Made by a program: the position numbers and the translations under genes
NCBI RefSeq assembly: GCF_008764245.1
Contig: NZ_VTQV01000002.1
Span: 1-64,000, forward strand
Source of the DNA: Bacillus subtilis
GTDB taxonomy: Bacteria > Bacillota > Bacilli > Bacillales > Bacillaceae_C
Length of the DNA stretch: 64,000 bases
Reading direction: 5' to 3'
Notes under the pieces: model-generated
Seen by the model: only the letters and a program-made list of their open reading frames with translations
Database searches by the model: none
What the model was told of the DNA's origin: nothing
Part shown: positions 8,000 to 17,752 of the stretch, in pieces
How positions within the stretch are numbered: the stretch's first letter is position 1
Layout: each line of letters opens with the position of its first letter

Positions 8000-9100
8000 A
8001 TGGCTGAAGTGAAATTTGAAAATATCGTAAAGGAATTTGAAGATGCGAATAAAGGAAAAGTATTGGCGGTCAATGATGCCAATTTCGTTGTACATGATAA
8101 GGAATTTTTAGTGTTTGTCGGTCCGTCCGGCTGTGGAAAGACAACCTCCCTTCGTATGGTTGCCGGCTTAGAGCGGCAAACAAGCGGCGATATATATATC
8201 GGCGAGCGTTTGGTGAATAAAGTCCATCCGAAGGATCGAGATATTGCCATGGTATTCCAAGATTATGCTCTTTATCCGCATATGACGATCAGAGAAAATC
8301 TAGCATTCGGTTTGAAAAATTTAAAAACTCCGAAGGCGGAAATAGAAAAGAAAATTACAGAAGCTGCCTCAATCCTTAGCATTGAGAATCTACTAGATCG
8401 GAAACCACGAGAGTTAAGTGGTGGACAAAAACAAAGAATCGCAGTGGGGCGTGCCATTGTTCGAAATCCAAGTGTTTTCCTGTTTGATGAGCCCCTTAGT
8501 AATCTGGATGCGAAGCTACGGGTGCAAATGAGAGTAGAACTATCGGAACTGCATAAACGATTAGGGGCGACGATTATTTATGTGACGCACGATCAGGTAG
8601 AAGCTATGACACTGGGACAACGGATTGTGGTCATGAATGCCGGGGAAATTCAACAAATTGCCACACCTGAAGAGTTATATGAAAATCCCAACAATATGTT
8701 TGTAGCTGGATTTATCGGCTCACCGCCTATGAATTTTGTCAAGGCGCGTTTGCAGGGCAATCAACTCCATACAGCGACACATACATTTACCGTACCTAAT
8801 GAGAAATTAGTAGGTTACAAGAAATACGATGGAAAAGAAGTGATCTTAGGGATTCGTCCGGAAGATATTCTAGCGACACAACTTATGGCGACCGTTCCAA
8901 CTGAGAATGTAGTGAAAGCGAATTTAAAAGTGGTCGAGCATTTAGGAGCAGAATTGCTTATCTATTTTGATATTGGAGATGAACAATTAACTGGCCGAGT
9001 AAGTGCAGATGCGAAATATAAACCACTTACCCAAACCGATTTATATTTTAACTTAAAGAAAATGCAGTTGTTTGATCCGGAAACACAGCAAAGGATTTAA
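8000..9100 (+). CDS. MsmX/UgpC-type sugar ABC transporter ATPase
   Basis: A 366-residue ATPase of the CUT1 class. Walker A is GPSGCGKTT (about residue 37), the Q-loop is FQDYALYPH, the signature is LSGGQKQRIAVGRA, and Walker B is VFLFDEPLSNLDAKLR with the switch His in THDQVEA. A C-terminal OB-fold (TOBE) regulatory part follows (about 235-366). MsmX-type ATPases in Bacillus energise several importers. This one could therefore also serve the ATPase-less permeases at 12947-14818 and the orphan lipoprotein at 31298. Confidence 0.92.
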   Translation: MAEVKFENIVKEFEDANKGKVLAVNDANFVVHDKEFLVFVGPSGCGKTTSLRMVAGLERQTSGDIYIGERLVNKVHPKDRDIAMVFQDYALYPHMTIRENLAFGLKNLKTPKAEIEKKITEAASILSIENLLDRKPRELSGGQKQRIAVGRAIVRNPSVFLFDEPLSNLDAKLRVQMRVELSELHKRLGATIIYVTHDQVEAMTLGQRIVVMNAGEIQQIATPEELYENPNNMFVAGFIGSPPMNFVKARLQGNQLHTATHTFTVPNEKLVGYKKYDGKEVILGIRPEDILATQLMATVPTENVVKANLKVVEHLGAELLIYFDIGDEQLTGRVSADAKYKPLTQTDLYFNLKKMQLFDPETQQRI

Positions 9101-9124
9101 GCAATTCTAGGAAGGGTGATCTTT

Positions 9125-9817
9125 ATGCTATCGATTAGCAAGCTACTAAAAAAGACAGGGCATCAGATTTTTATCAATATTTTAACGGTCATGGGCGTTA
9201 GTATAGGTTGGTCTTTATTTCTCGTCCCCGTGCTTTTTATCCTTCCCTATCATTTGGCTATTGTCTTTTTTGCGCTTACTTTTGTACCGGTTACGGTAGC
9301 CGTTTATGCCGTCATTCATCATCTATTAACGAAAAACAAGGCGTCGCTTGCCTTGTTTGTCCGTTTTTTCTTTCGTTATTATAAGCGAGCCTTACTATTA
9401 GGCGGCTTTTTCTTACTTGCCGTCCTCATTCCCATATCTGAATGGTGGTATTACCTAAAAATCAATGATAGTTATTTTATTTTTATCTTTGCAACCTTTC
9501 AAACTTATTTCTGTTTAACCTTTTTAGCGACGCAAGTGTATGCCATTCCATTTCTTGTGATCGAGGATTTGGGTACCTTTGCTGCCATGAATCAATCAAT
9601 CAAGCATTTTATGCAGTATAAAGGATATACGATTGGTTTATTTATTCAAATCCTTTCTGTGACAGCATTATTATCATTAACGGTGATTGGCTTCTTTCTA
9701 CTATATATTGGGATGTTAGCTGTCTTTGTTTTGAATGCAACGAATAATCTCCAATTAAACGATCAAAAGATGAACGATCAAGTCGAGAAGAATACCGTAT
9801 TGGTCAACGAACAATAA
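9125..9817 (+). CDS. YesL-like (DUF624) integral membrane protein
   Basis: About 230 residues with five or so hydrophobic segments (LTVMGVSIGWSLFLVPVLFIL, LAIVFFALTFVPVTVAVYAV, LLGGFFLLAVLIPI, a central Phe-rich helix, and a last helix near the C-terminus). This matches the YesL/DUF624 family, which often accompanies sugar ABC importers and whose function is unsettled. The ATG at 9125 is chosen because AGGAAGGG lies 8 bases upstream. It closes the operon that starts at 4523. Confidence 0.7.
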   Translation: MLSISKLLKKTGHQIFINILTVMGVSIGWSLFLVPVLFILPYHLAIVFFALTFVPVTVAVYAVIHHLLTKNKASLALFVRFFFRYYKRALLLGGFFLLAVLIPISEWWYYLKINDSYFIFIFATFQTYFCLTFLATQVYAIPFLVIEDLGTFAAMNQSIKHFMQYKGYTIGLFIQILSVTALLSLTVIGFFLLYIGMLAVFVLNATNNLQLNDQKMNDQVEKNTVLVNEQ

Positions 9818-9875
9818 AACAATTAGGTGAAGACGTGAGGGGGGAGCGTCTTTAGCCTAAGATCATTTTCCAATC

Positions 9876-9907
9876 AGTGGGGGATTAAAGAACCCCCACT
9901 TGAAGTT
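9876..9907. terminator. Bidirectional terminator between yesL-like gene and GH18 gene
   Basis: AGTGGGGG (9876-9883) and CCCCCACT (9893-9900) form an 8-bp GC-rich stem with a 9-base loop. It lies between converging genes. T-rich sequence follows on the plus strand and an AT-rich flank lies on the other. Confidence 0.8.
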
Positions 9908-9912
9908 TTACC

Positions 9913-12303
9913 TTATTGCCACTTCATTATAATAGATTCAGTTTCGGCTTTGAGTCTATTATAGGCTCTTTCAGAAATCGATTTGTTTTCCTTCTGATGA
10001 TCAAGTAACAGTTTAAAGCTTTCCAAGTGTTTGACTACCTTTTGAGGATCCTCCTTCTTTTCAAAAACTTCCACTGCAGTTAAATGGACCTTTAAATGGT
10101 GGGGAGGCTCCTCCTTTGCGAATTCTCCATCTCTCTCGAATTGCTCAACAAGTTTCAACAATTCAGCTGCGGTCTTGTCCGATATGGGATCTTTTAATAC
10201 ATTGTAAACAGTTGCTAACAGGTCGTTTCCATGATCCTGACTTAGCTCCCAGATCATGGCCCCACCTAATCCACGGTCTTTAATATATTCGGACTTTACC
10301 CCGATTGACTGTTCATCTTCATGGCTAATGAATATTAATTCATCTTTGTTGAATAAATAAGGTACTTGTGTGCCATCGTCCCAATAACGTTCATAACCAT
10401 TGTTTAATAGATCATCTTTTACTATTTTGTTATACGTGATAGAACCACTTCCATTGACAGGTTGGCGTAGTCCATTATTTTCTGCTGATGTCACATTGTA
10501 TGTATAACCGTAAAACGGCATACCCATCACAAGTTTGTCAGCAGGAACTCCAGAATCCAGATATGCCTGAATGGCTTTGTCAACACTATACGTTTTTCCT
10601 TCATCGTCAAATAGTGGCGCTGTAAAATCAGCATTTGTCTCCCATGTCCCATGAATATCATACGTCATAATTTGCACATAATCTAAATATTTGTGTGATA
10701 CTCCAAGTTGCGTATTGTCAGCAAAGGCTGCAGTGGCGCCACCTGCGATTGTTAGAGAGTAGTGTTTGTCATCCTTTTCACCTTGCTCGTCCAATTTTTC
10801 ACGCAGCTCTTCTAATAATAGTGGAAAGTTGTCGCGGTCTGCCGGATTTGGCGAAGTCCCAGGACCCCCACCTGTAACCGGATATTCCCAATCAAGGTCA
10901 ATTCCGTCAAAACCATTTTCGATCATGAAGTCAACAGCACTTTCTGCAAAAATAGTTCTCGATTCCTCGTTCGCTGCTGCTTCAGAGAAATTTCCTGAAC
11001 CACCCCAACCACCAACTGAAATCATTGTTTTTAGATGTGGATATTCTTTCTTTAACAAAGCAAGATCTTTAAAGTTTTTTTCATCTTGAATCGGATTTTC
11101 CACTTTCAGCTTAAGGTCGGTCCCGATCACTGCAAATGCATAATTGAGATGGGTTAATCGACTTGCATCTAAATCTCTTAATATATTAAAAGACCCAGAG
11201 GTAGACCAGCCAGCCAAATAGCCAACAATCCGGTTTGCAGGTGGGCTATCTGCTGGTTCCCAACTTGGATCCGTATCAAAATCGGAGACATTGTCTACAA
11301 GAAAAACACTAGTAACTGTCTTCTCCTGGCCGGCAGAATCCGTGGCAATTGCTTTAATCATAGCGTTTCCTTCAGGATAGGATGTCGTATCCCAAGGGAC
11401 AGAAAATGTATCTCCTTCTTTATTTGCTTTTGGAAATTTTTGATAAGCTGATTCCGGATCATTCAACATTTTTCCAAGAAACTCTACGCTTTGCACGTTT
11501 TCATTAGCTGTTACACTTAACTGTATCAATCCAGAATAGCCGTCACTTCCCGGTGTTTCTCCTTTTGGACCGGATGCCTCCACTGTACCAATAACAGGTA
11601 AAGGATCAACATTTTCGTTATCTGACGGAATGATAATGGTGACAGAGCTTTCATCGAGTGAGATGTTATCATAAATATCCTTTATCTTGATTTGAAAGGT
11701 ATATTTTTCACCTGCTGATAATCCATCAACGGTATAAGAGGTCTCTGTTGTTTCAGCTACATGTTTCCCATCCTGATAGATCATGTATTTATAAACAGGG
11801 ACTGTAGTGGATGCTACCCATGACAAGGTTGCACTAGAAGTTGTTCTAGATGGAACAGTTAATTCATTTGGAGAGGCTGGTGCGTTCGGCTCACTATAAT
11901 TATCGACAATAATTTCCCTTGTAATGGATTCTACTTCCTCTGAGGAGTAATTTATGACCATTTTTAAATGATATTTTCCATCGGGAACCCAGGGATTTCC
12001 TGTCGGCCAACTCCACGAGAAATTAGAGTATTGCGTAATATAGGGATAATAATTATCCTCCGGTTCATTTTTTGCCTTTGCATAAAATGTGACACTTTTA
12101 ACAGGTCCTTTGTTAGGATCTGGAACAGCTGTAATCATTGGAGAACCCTTTACGGTATTGCCATCTTCCGTTATTGTCGTTACATCAATATAGGATGCCG
12201 AGCTCTCATCCGTCTTCATTGCGAGTGATTCCTTAGTAAATGATCCTATAATACTGCCTAGAATAACTACAAATAAGGTAAAGATCGAAAAGCTACTTTT
12301 CAT
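9913..12303 (-). CDS. Secreted multidomain GH18 chitinase-like glycosidase
   Basis: A 796-residue exported enzyme. In order: signal peptide (1-28), Ig-like domain (about 36-135), fibronectin type III (about 140-225, SSATLSW to YTFQIKIKD), a second Ig-like domain (235-337), a GH18 barrel (about 356-700) and a C-terminal helical module (708-796). The catalytic motif DGIDLDWEYP places the acid Glu at 473, and SVGGWGGSG is the second GH18 signature. Likely substrates are chitin or beta-1,4-GlcNAc oligomers; an endo-GlcNAcase activity cannot be excluded. The C-terminal module is shared with the M60 and PL8 proteins at 35433-45268, which ties this enzyme to them. GAGAGGAAG precedes the ATG. Confidence 0.9.
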   Translation of the reverse strand: MKSSFSIFTLFVVILGSIIGSFTKESLAMKTDESSASYIDVTTITEDGNTVKGSPMITAVPDPNKGPVKSVTFYAKAKNEPEDNYYPYITQYSNFSWSWPTGNPWVPDGKYHLKMVINYSSEEVESITREIIVDNYSEPNAPASPNELTVPSRTTSSATLSWVASTTVPVYKYMIYQDGKHVAETTETSYTVDGLSAGEKYTFQIKIKDIYDNISLDESSVTIIIPSDNENVDPLPVIGTVEASGPKGETPGSDGYSGLIQLSVTANENVQSVEFLGKMLNDPESAYQKFPKANKEGDTFSVPWDTTSYPEGNAMIKAIATDSAGQEKTVTSVFLVDNVSDFDTDPSWEPADSPPANRIVGYLAGWSTSGSFNILRDLDASRLTHLNYAFAVIGTDLKLKVENPIQDEKNFKDLALLKKEYPHLKTMISVGGWGGSGNFSEAAANEESRTIFAESAVDFMIENGFDGIDLDWEYPVTGGGPGTSPNPADRDNFPLLLEELREKLDEQGEKDDKHYSLTIAGGATAAFADNTQLGVSHKYLDYVQIMTYDIHGTWETNADFTAPLFDDEGKTYSVDKAIQAYLDSGVPADKLVMGMPFYGYTYNVTSAENNGLRQPVNGSGSITYNKIVKDDLLNNGYERYWDDGTQVPYLFNKDELIFISHEDEQSIGVKSEYIKDRGLGGAMIWELSQDHGNDLLATVYNVLKDPISDKTAAELLKLVEQFERDGEFAKEEPPHHLKVHLTAVEVFEKKEDPQKVVKHLESFKLLLDHQKENKSISERAYNRLKAETESIIMKWQ

Positions 12304-12708
12304 TCTACTTCCTCTCCTTGTAATCTAGTCTTATTATTCATTCCCGCTTTTAACATGACGGAAGAATGAACGCACCATTTTTCTATATAAATTAGTTCTC
12401 ACCTGCCTTTTGAATTTTAATTTCTATTAAAGTATAATACAAATAAAATATTAATTCACTACTGAATTGAAAATTCAGTCAAGTGGTTACTTTTTTACTA
12501 TGAATAAGAAGCTCAAACTTTTGAATGGTGGTTTGTATTCCAATTATTGGTGTATCAACAGACTTAAGCATGAAAACAATATACGGCAATGTTATGAAAA
12601 AACATAAAAATATATAAAAAACCAAAATTATATTTCATTTCTTATCTGATTATGTTATTCTTTAATTAGATATTTAATAGACAAGTCTTAGTTGATAGCT
12701 TTTTTTTG

Positions 12709-12722
12709 TGTAAGCGTATAAC
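12709..12722 (+). promoter_or_regulatory. Possible cre (CcpA) box
   Basis: TGTAAGCGTATAAC resembles the CcpA consensus TGWAARCGYTWWMA with two mismatches. It lies about 220 bases upstream of the LplB-like importer genes, so carbon catabolite control of that operon is plausible. Confidence 0.4.
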
Positions 12723-12872
12723 TGTAGTCTTTTGGCCTGTAATAAAGAAGGAGATGATTTTTACAAAAAAGTATTTTGTTGACAAACAGGGTATTGGTAA
12801 ATTCGGAGTCGGAAATGGGCTCAGTTGTTATTTAGGATATGAAATTAGTTTATTCAGACGAGGAGGATCGTC

Positions 12873-12920
12873 GTGAAAATCAATAAAATATTTATAGGAT
12901 TGGTCGCTAATCCAATATAA
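12873..12920 (+). CDS. Possible 15-residue leader peptide
   Basis: GTG at 12873 has a perfect AGGAGG 6 bases upstream and opens a 15-codon frame (VKINKIFIGLVANPI), ending just before the ribosome site of the LplB-like gene. Its GTG overlaps the TGA of an upstream 40-codon frame (12754-12876). Whether it is translated is unknown. It may be a leader that helps expose the next gene's ribosome site, or the remnant of a decayed gene. Confidence 0.25.
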   Translation: MKINKIFIGLVANPI

Positions 12921-12946
12921 AAGAGAAAGGAGTTGTCAACAAACAG

Positions 12947-13909
12947 ATGAATCAACAGCACCGTTTGAATGGGAATGAAATGACTGCGGTAGGCCCAATT
13001 CCAAAGAAAAATGGGCTGAAGCGAAGGAAAATAAAGAGAAATTGGCAATTGTACGTTTTATTAGCCCCAGCTTTACTGTATTTCCTAGTCTTTAAGTATT
13101 ATCCCATGTATGGATTGCAAATTGCTTTTAAAAAATTCGTCGCATCAAAAGGGATATTAGGTAGTGAATGGGTTGGATTAGAACATTTTACGAGATTTTT
13201 CAATTCCCATTACTTTTGGGATCTTATAAAGAACACATTAGGGATCAGTTTATATCAATTATTGCTATTTCCAATTTCGATCATTGTCGCCTTATCTTTA
13301 AATGAACTTAGGGAAGGCAAATTTAAAAAAATAGCGCAAACGATTACGTATGCACCCCATTTTATATCAGTCGTCGTTTTTGTGGGTATGATTATTGCCT
13401 TTCTCAACCCAGTCACCGGGATTGTGAACAACATTATCCAATTTTTAGGGTTTGAACCGATTAGTTTCATGACAGAACCATCATGGTTTAAAACCATCTT
13501 TGTCTTTTCTAATGAATGGCAAAATCTTGGGTGGGGAGCAATCATTTATTTGGCAGCGCTCGCAGGTGTAGATACAGAACTGCATGAAGCAGCAAAAGTA
13601 GATGGTGCATCCAGACTTCAGCGGATAAGGCATATTAATATTCCATGGATCCTACCGACAATTATCATTCTATTAATCTTAAATATGGGTAACTTTATGT
13701 CTGTTGGTTTTGAAAAAATTCTATTAATGCAAAATCCACTGAATCTGGAATCTTCCCAGGTGATTCAAACCTATGTGTATGAAGCAGGTTTGTTAAATGG
13801 ACAGTATAGTTATTCCACAGCAGTTGGTTTATTTAATTCAGTTATTAATTTTATTATTCTCATAACCTTTAATAGGCTGGCTAGAAAAACGGGGACAAGC
13901 CTATGGTAA
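12947..13909 (+). CDS. LplB-type carbohydrate ABC permease
   Basis: A 320-residue permease of the LplB/YteP class. After a basic N-terminus, helices begin at LYVLLAPALLYFLVFKYYPMYG, the hallmark of this class. The EAA loop is LHEAAKVDGASRLQRIRHINIPWI. It forms a pair with the next gene and the lipoprotein at 14896. No ATPase is encoded here, as usual for LplABC-type systems that borrow MsmX. The AAAGGAG is 14 bases from the ATG, which is unusually far, but no better in-frame start was seen. Confidence 0.85.
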   Translation: MNQQHRLNGNEMTAVGPIPKKNGLKRRKIKRNWQLYVLLAPALLYFLVFKYYPMYGLQIAFKKFVASKGILGSEWVGLEHFTRFFNSHYFWDLIKNTLGISLYQLLLFPISIIVALSLNELREGKFKKIAQTITYAPHFISVVVFVGMIIAFLNPVTGIVNNIIQFLGFEPISFMTEPSWFKTIFVFSNEWQNLGWGAIIYLAALAGVDTELHEAAKVDGASRLQRIRHINIPWILPTIIILLILNMGNFMSVGFEKILLMQNPLNLESSQVIQTYVYEAGLLNGQYSYSTAVGLFNSVINFIILITFNRLARKTGTSLW

Positions 13910-13921
13910 AGGAGCATCGAT

Positions 13922-14818
13922 ATGGAAATTAAACAAACAAAGTCAGATCGAATCTTTGATATTTGCAATAAGGTCCTAGTTTGGTTTTTTATAATTATTA
14001 TTCTGTATCCACTAATTTATATTATTAGCGCATCCATTAGTGATCCTTCTTTTGTAAACTCTGGACAAATGTGGTTATGGCCAAAAGGGATCACCTTTGA
14101 GGGTTTTCGGCGTGTATTTCAAAATACCGACATTTGGATCGGGTATCGCAATACCATTTTTTATACATTGTTAGGCACCTTTATTAATTTAGCTGTTACA
14201 TTACCGGCAGCTTATGCACTCTCTAGGCAAGAATTGATTGGAAAAAAAGTCATCATGGCATTATTTGTGTTCACGATGTTTTTTGAAGGCGGATTAATTC
14301 CTACTTACTTGCTTGTCAGAGATTTAGGTATGGTCAACACGATTTGGTCATTGGTGATTCCGAGTGCTGCTGCGATGTGGAATATTATTGTCACCATGAC
14401 TTTCTTTAAAGTGACGATCCCAAAAGGATTGGAAGAAGCCGCTGAAATGGATGGAGCTTCACAATTCAGAACATTTTTCCAAATTGTATTACCACTGTCT
14501 GCGCCTATTGTTGCAGTGATGGCATTATTTTATGGAGTTGGTCATTGGAATCAATATTTTGGGGCGATGATTTACCTTTCAGATGAAAAGTTATTCCCAT
14601 TACAATTATTTTTAAGGAAAATTTTGATTCAACAACAAATGACGGCAGATATGATGATGCAAAGTGGGAGTGCAGAGGCCTTAAGTGAACATGCAAGGAT
14701 TGCTGATATTATAAAATATGCTGTCATGATTGTATCAGCTGCCCCTTTATTAATCGTGTATCCTTTCCTACAACGTTTTTTCTTGAAAGGTGTTCTAATA
14801 GGTTCTATAAAGGGGTAG
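13922..14818 (+). CDS. LplC/YtcP-type carbohydrate ABC permease
   Basis: A 298-residue permease with about six helices. The first is VLVWFFIIIILYPLIYIISASIS, and the EAA loop is LEEAAEMDGASQFRTFFQIVLPL. The C-terminus FLKGVLIGSIKG is typical of this class. AAAGGAG stands 8 bases before the ATG, 12 bases after the partner permease. Likely imports a glycan fragment, perhaps muropeptide or GlcNAc-rich oligosaccharide judging by the flanking genes. Confidence 0.87.
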   Translation: MEIKQTKSDRIFDICNKVLVWFFIIIILYPLIYIISASISDPSFVNSGQMWLWPKGITFEGFRRVFQNTDIWIGYRNTIFYTLLGTFINLAVTLPAAYALSRQELIGKKVIMALFVFTMFFEGGLIPTYLLVRDLGMVNTIWSLVIPSAAAMWNIIVTMTFFKVTIPKGLEEAAEMDGASQFRTFFQIVLPLSAPIVAVMALFYGVGHWNQYFGAMIYLSDEKLFPLQLFLRKILIQQQMTADMMMQSGSAEALSEHARIADIIKYAVMIVSAAPLLIVYPFLQRFFLKGVLIGSIKG

Positions 14819-14895
14819 CGTCTGAAGTTTGTTAAAGGGTGAACATTGCTCCAAGAGTGGAGTATGTCAATAAAATATTATGGGGGAAAATTAAA

Positions 14896-16482
14896 ATGAA
14901 GAAAAGGAAAAAAGCGTTATTTTACTTGACGGTACTTTTAACCAGTATGGCCTTAGTAGCGGGGTGTGCTAAAAATGAAACTAAAACGGGTGCGGATAAA
15001 GATGCAGATGGAAATTTTAATGAAACAGGTTATCCGATTGTAAAGGAACCTATTACATTAACGATGATGGGGCAAAGTTCACCTGTGCAACCTGACTGGA
15101 AAGATATGGGCTTTTTCAAAGAAATGAAGGAGAAGACAAATATTGATTTTGAATTTAAAACCGCTCCCTCGGATGATTATAAACAAAAGAAACAGCTGGC
15201 CTTTGCTAGCATGGAACTACCAGATGTATTTTACGGTGCGGAGTTGACTTCAGCAGAAGAAGTAAGTTATGGAACCCAAGAAATGTTAATTCCATTGGAA
15301 GATTTGATTGATAAATATGCACCAAACTTTAAAAAAGTAATGGAGGAGCACCCGGAAATTAAACCATCCATTACGGCACCTGATGGGCATATTTATGCGC
15401 TACCTGGCTTGGACACAACAACACAATCGAAAACTCCAATTATGTGGATGAATAAACCGTGGATGGACAAGATTGGCGCAAAAACTCCAGAAACAGTCGA
15501 CGATTTATACCAACTATTAAAGGATTTTAAAGAAAAAGACCCTGGGAATGTGGGGGAAGTCATTCCATTAACGGCCAATTCTCCAGCGGATCTGCGGGTT
15601 GGACTTCTTCCGAACTTTGGCGTCATCCAGTCAGATGGAATTTTTCAAAAAGATGGTAAGGTCGATTATGCGTTCATGCAAGAGGGATTTAAAGAATATG
15701 TCACTTTTATGAATAATCTGTATAACGAAAAATTATTAGATAATGATATGTTTTCTCATACTTGGGAGCAATTTGTCGCAAAAGGTCCTAAGGTGGGAAT
15801 CTACTCGACATGGCCGATTGTGATGCTTGGATTTGAAGATCCATCAGAAGCGTTAAAGTATCCACCATTACCACCTTTGACAAGTTCGGTCAATGATAAA
15901 AAACTTACGATTGAAATGCCAGAAGTTCGCAGGGGTAGAGCAGCCATTACAAGTGAAAATAAATATCCAGAGGCAACAATGCGCTGGTTGGATTATGCCT
16001 ACTCAGAGGAAGGCTCGATTCTAGCGAGACTTGGAATTGAGGGTGAATCTTATGAATGGAATGAGGATAAAACGAAATGGAAACTACTTTCGAAAGACGG
16101 TTTAAGTACAACGGAGACAAACTCTCAATATGCTCCGGGAGTTGGAACGAATGTCCCGATGGTACTGAGTCAGGAGATTTTTGGTAAGGAAGACAATCCA
16201 ACGATTCACGAGATTAATAAAAATCTAGCAAATGAACTTTTGCCTCACGCCGAAATGCCGTATCCGCTTGTGTATTTTACGGAAGACGAGCAGGACAGGA
16301 TCAATACATTAAAACCGGATATTGATACGTACTTTGAACAGATGGAGGCAAAATTTATCACTGGAGCAGAATCAATTGAAACTGGGTGGGATAAATATAT
16401 AGAAACACTCGAGGGACTAGGAATTGATGAATATATAGAAATTCACCAGGATGCTTACGATCGTTGGGCAAAAGAAAAATAA
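14896..16482 (+). CDS. LplA/YtcQ-type substrate-binding lipoprotein
   Basis: A 528-residue lipoprotein. The lipobox is LVAGC near residue 24, followed by an Asn/Asp/Lys linker and an extracellular solute-binding domain of the large LplA/DUF3502-like class. TGGGGG lies 9 bases before the ATG at 14896. An ATG at 14839 in the same frame would bury the signal peptide and is rejected. It follows its permeases rather than preceding them, the usual order in this class. Confidence 0.85.
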   Translation: MKKRKKALFYLTVLLTSMALVAGCAKNETKTGADKDADGNFNETGYPIVKEPITLTMMGQSSPVQPDWKDMGFFKEMKEKTNIDFEFKTAPSDDYKQKKQLAFASMELPDVFYGAELTSAEEVSYGTQEMLIPLEDLIDKYAPNFKKVMEEHPEIKPSITAPDGHIYALPGLDTTTQSKTPIMWMNKPWMDKIGAKTPETVDDLYQLLKDFKEKDPGNVGEVIPLTANSPADLRVGLLPNFGVIQSDGIFQKDGKVDYAFMQEGFKEYVTFMNNLYNEKLLDNDMFSHTWEQFVAKGPKVGIYSTWPIVMLGFEDPSEALKYPPLPPLTSSVNDKKLTIEMPEVRRGRAAITSENKYPEATMRWLDYAYSEEGSILARLGIEGESYEWNEDKTKWKLLSKDGLSTTETNSQYAPGVGTNVPMVLSQEIFGKEDNPTIHEINKNLANELLPHAEMPYPLVYFTEDEQDRINTLKPDIDTYFEQMEAKFITGAESIETGWDKYIETLEGLGIDEYIEIHQDAYDRWAKEK

Positions 16483-16494
16483 AAAAATTCTATG

Positions 16495-16530
16495 GACAGT
16501 TTGGGCTTATCAAGCATCAAGCTGTCTCTA
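16495..16530 (+). terminator. Weak hairpin after the LplABC-like genes
   Basis: GACAGTTTG (16495-16503) pairs with CAAGCTGTC (16518-16526) with one G-U wobble. GCTT-ATC-AAGC is nested in the loop. There is no clear T tract, so termination may be partial. Confidence 0.4.
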
Positions 16531-16643
16531 TATAGTGAAGAAAGATAGTCGAAGGAAAAATTGCTTCCCTAGCTAGTCATTTCCCAAGTCCAATCATCCC
16601 AAACACAAAGATTAGTAAAATGCTGTGAAAGGAGAAATGAACA

Positions 16644-17594
16644 ATGTACACATATCGACACTACGAATCTGGTGACGAAAAGAAAATTATCAAATTATGG
16701 AATGAAAGTTTATGGAAGGATCCTATTACTCCTAAACGTTTTCGCAATCTCGTCCTGTTGGATGCAAATTTTGATCCAAAAGGGATGAGGTTAGCGTTTG
16801 AAAATGACAAATTAATTGGATGCGTCTATGCGGTCAGAAGATTATTACCAATGTTTGACACTGATTTAGAGCCAGATAATGGATGGATCCCATTCTTCTT
16901 TGTTGATAAAGAATACCGTAAGTCTGGCGTAGGGGCACAACTAATGAAAGAGGCTTCTAACTTTTTGAAAGAAAATGGACGGAAGCAGCTGTTTTTCGCC
17001 TCTTACGCACCGAACTACATTATGCCTGGTATTGACGAAGAGGCCTATCCCGAGGCGTATCAATTTTTGCAAGCAGAAGGATTTTCAAAACTGTACTCTC
17101 CAGTTGCCATGGATCGCAATATTGTTGATTTCAAAATACCGGAAAATGTCAAAGAATTGATTAAACAAAGGGAGAACGAAGGCTATTCTTTTTCGCTTGC
17201 TGAAGATAAAGACCTGTATGAAGTCATTCAGTTTGCAAATCTGAAATTCAACCCAGACTGGGGACGTGCAATCAGAGAAGGGGTTCTTCAAGGTCTGCCG
17301 ATGGAACATATTCTTGTTGCCAGAAATGGTGGAAATGTGGTAGGCTTTTGCATTTTCGGTGGATACGAGGGTGTCCCTGATAGATTCGGTCCATTTGGAG
17401 TAGAGCCAGAGGAACAAGGAAAAGGATTGGGGAAAATTCTTTTGAATCTGTGCTTGGAACAAATGAAAGCACAAAGCTTGCATGGTGCTTGGTTTCTTTG
17501 GACGGGTGAAAAAAGTGCCGCCGGTCATCTTTATAAAAAAACAGGGTTTGAAATCACTCGAACCTTTCATGTCATGAAAAAGAATATTGACTAA
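16644..17594 (+). CDS. GNAT acetyltransferase, two-domain
   Basis: A 316-residue protein with two GNAT-like folds. The N-terminal half carries the acetyl-CoA loop VDKEYRKSGVGAQLMKEA (about 88-108) and the C-terminal half carries VEPEEQGKGLGKILLNL (about 250-270). It transfers an acetyl group from acetyl-CoA to an amine of unknown identity. The position between a glycan importer and a PIG-L-like deacetylase suggests an amino-sugar or muropeptide amine, but this is only inferred. AAGGAG precedes the ATG by 9 bases. Confidence 0.7.
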   Translation: MYTYRHYESGDEKKIIKLWNESLWKDPITPKRFRNLVLLDANFDPKGMRLAFENDKLIGCVYAVRRLLPMFDTDLEPDNGWIPFFFVDKEYRKSGVGAQLMKEASNFLKENGRKQLFFASYAPNYIMPGIDEEAYPEAYQFLQAEGFSKLYSPVAMDRNIVDFKIPENVKELIKQRENEGYSFSLAEDKDLYEVIQFANLKFNPDWGRAIREGVLQGLPMEHILVARNGGNVVGFCIFGGYEGVPDRFGPFGVEPEEQGKGLGKILLNLCLEQMKAQSLHGAWFLWTGEKSAAGHLYKKTGFEITRTFHVMKKNID

Positions 17595-17752
17595 ACATCA
17601 TCGATAATTGCGTAAAACGTCTATTGAGCGAAGAACTGCTAATGAAGTTAGTTCACTAAAAAAGGGAAATAGGTATCACAAGTTATAAAGTATTTAAATG
17701 AGAAAAATAGTTCAATGAACAGTAGATTTTATTACTTTTAGGAGGAATTATT

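Larger units (their letters stand above)
12304..12946. promoter_or_regulatory. Long divergent control region between GH18 and lplB-like genes
   Basis: This 640-base AT-rich gap separates divergently transcribed genes. It holds TTGAATTTTAATTTC (12410-12424, also found upstream of murQ), an 8-bp palindrome ACTGAATT-GAA-AATTCAGT (12461-12479), a cre-like box and two very short possible leader ORFs (12754-12876 and 12873-12920). No larger gene or known riboswitch was recognised. Promoters for both directions must lie here, but I could not fix them with confidence. Confidence 0.5.

Noticed and set aside
12754-12876. 40-codon ORF upstream of the LplB-type gene
   Set aside because: AAGGAG abuts its ATG with no spacing, so initiation is unlikely. 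Only its overlap with the 15-codon frame is of interest.
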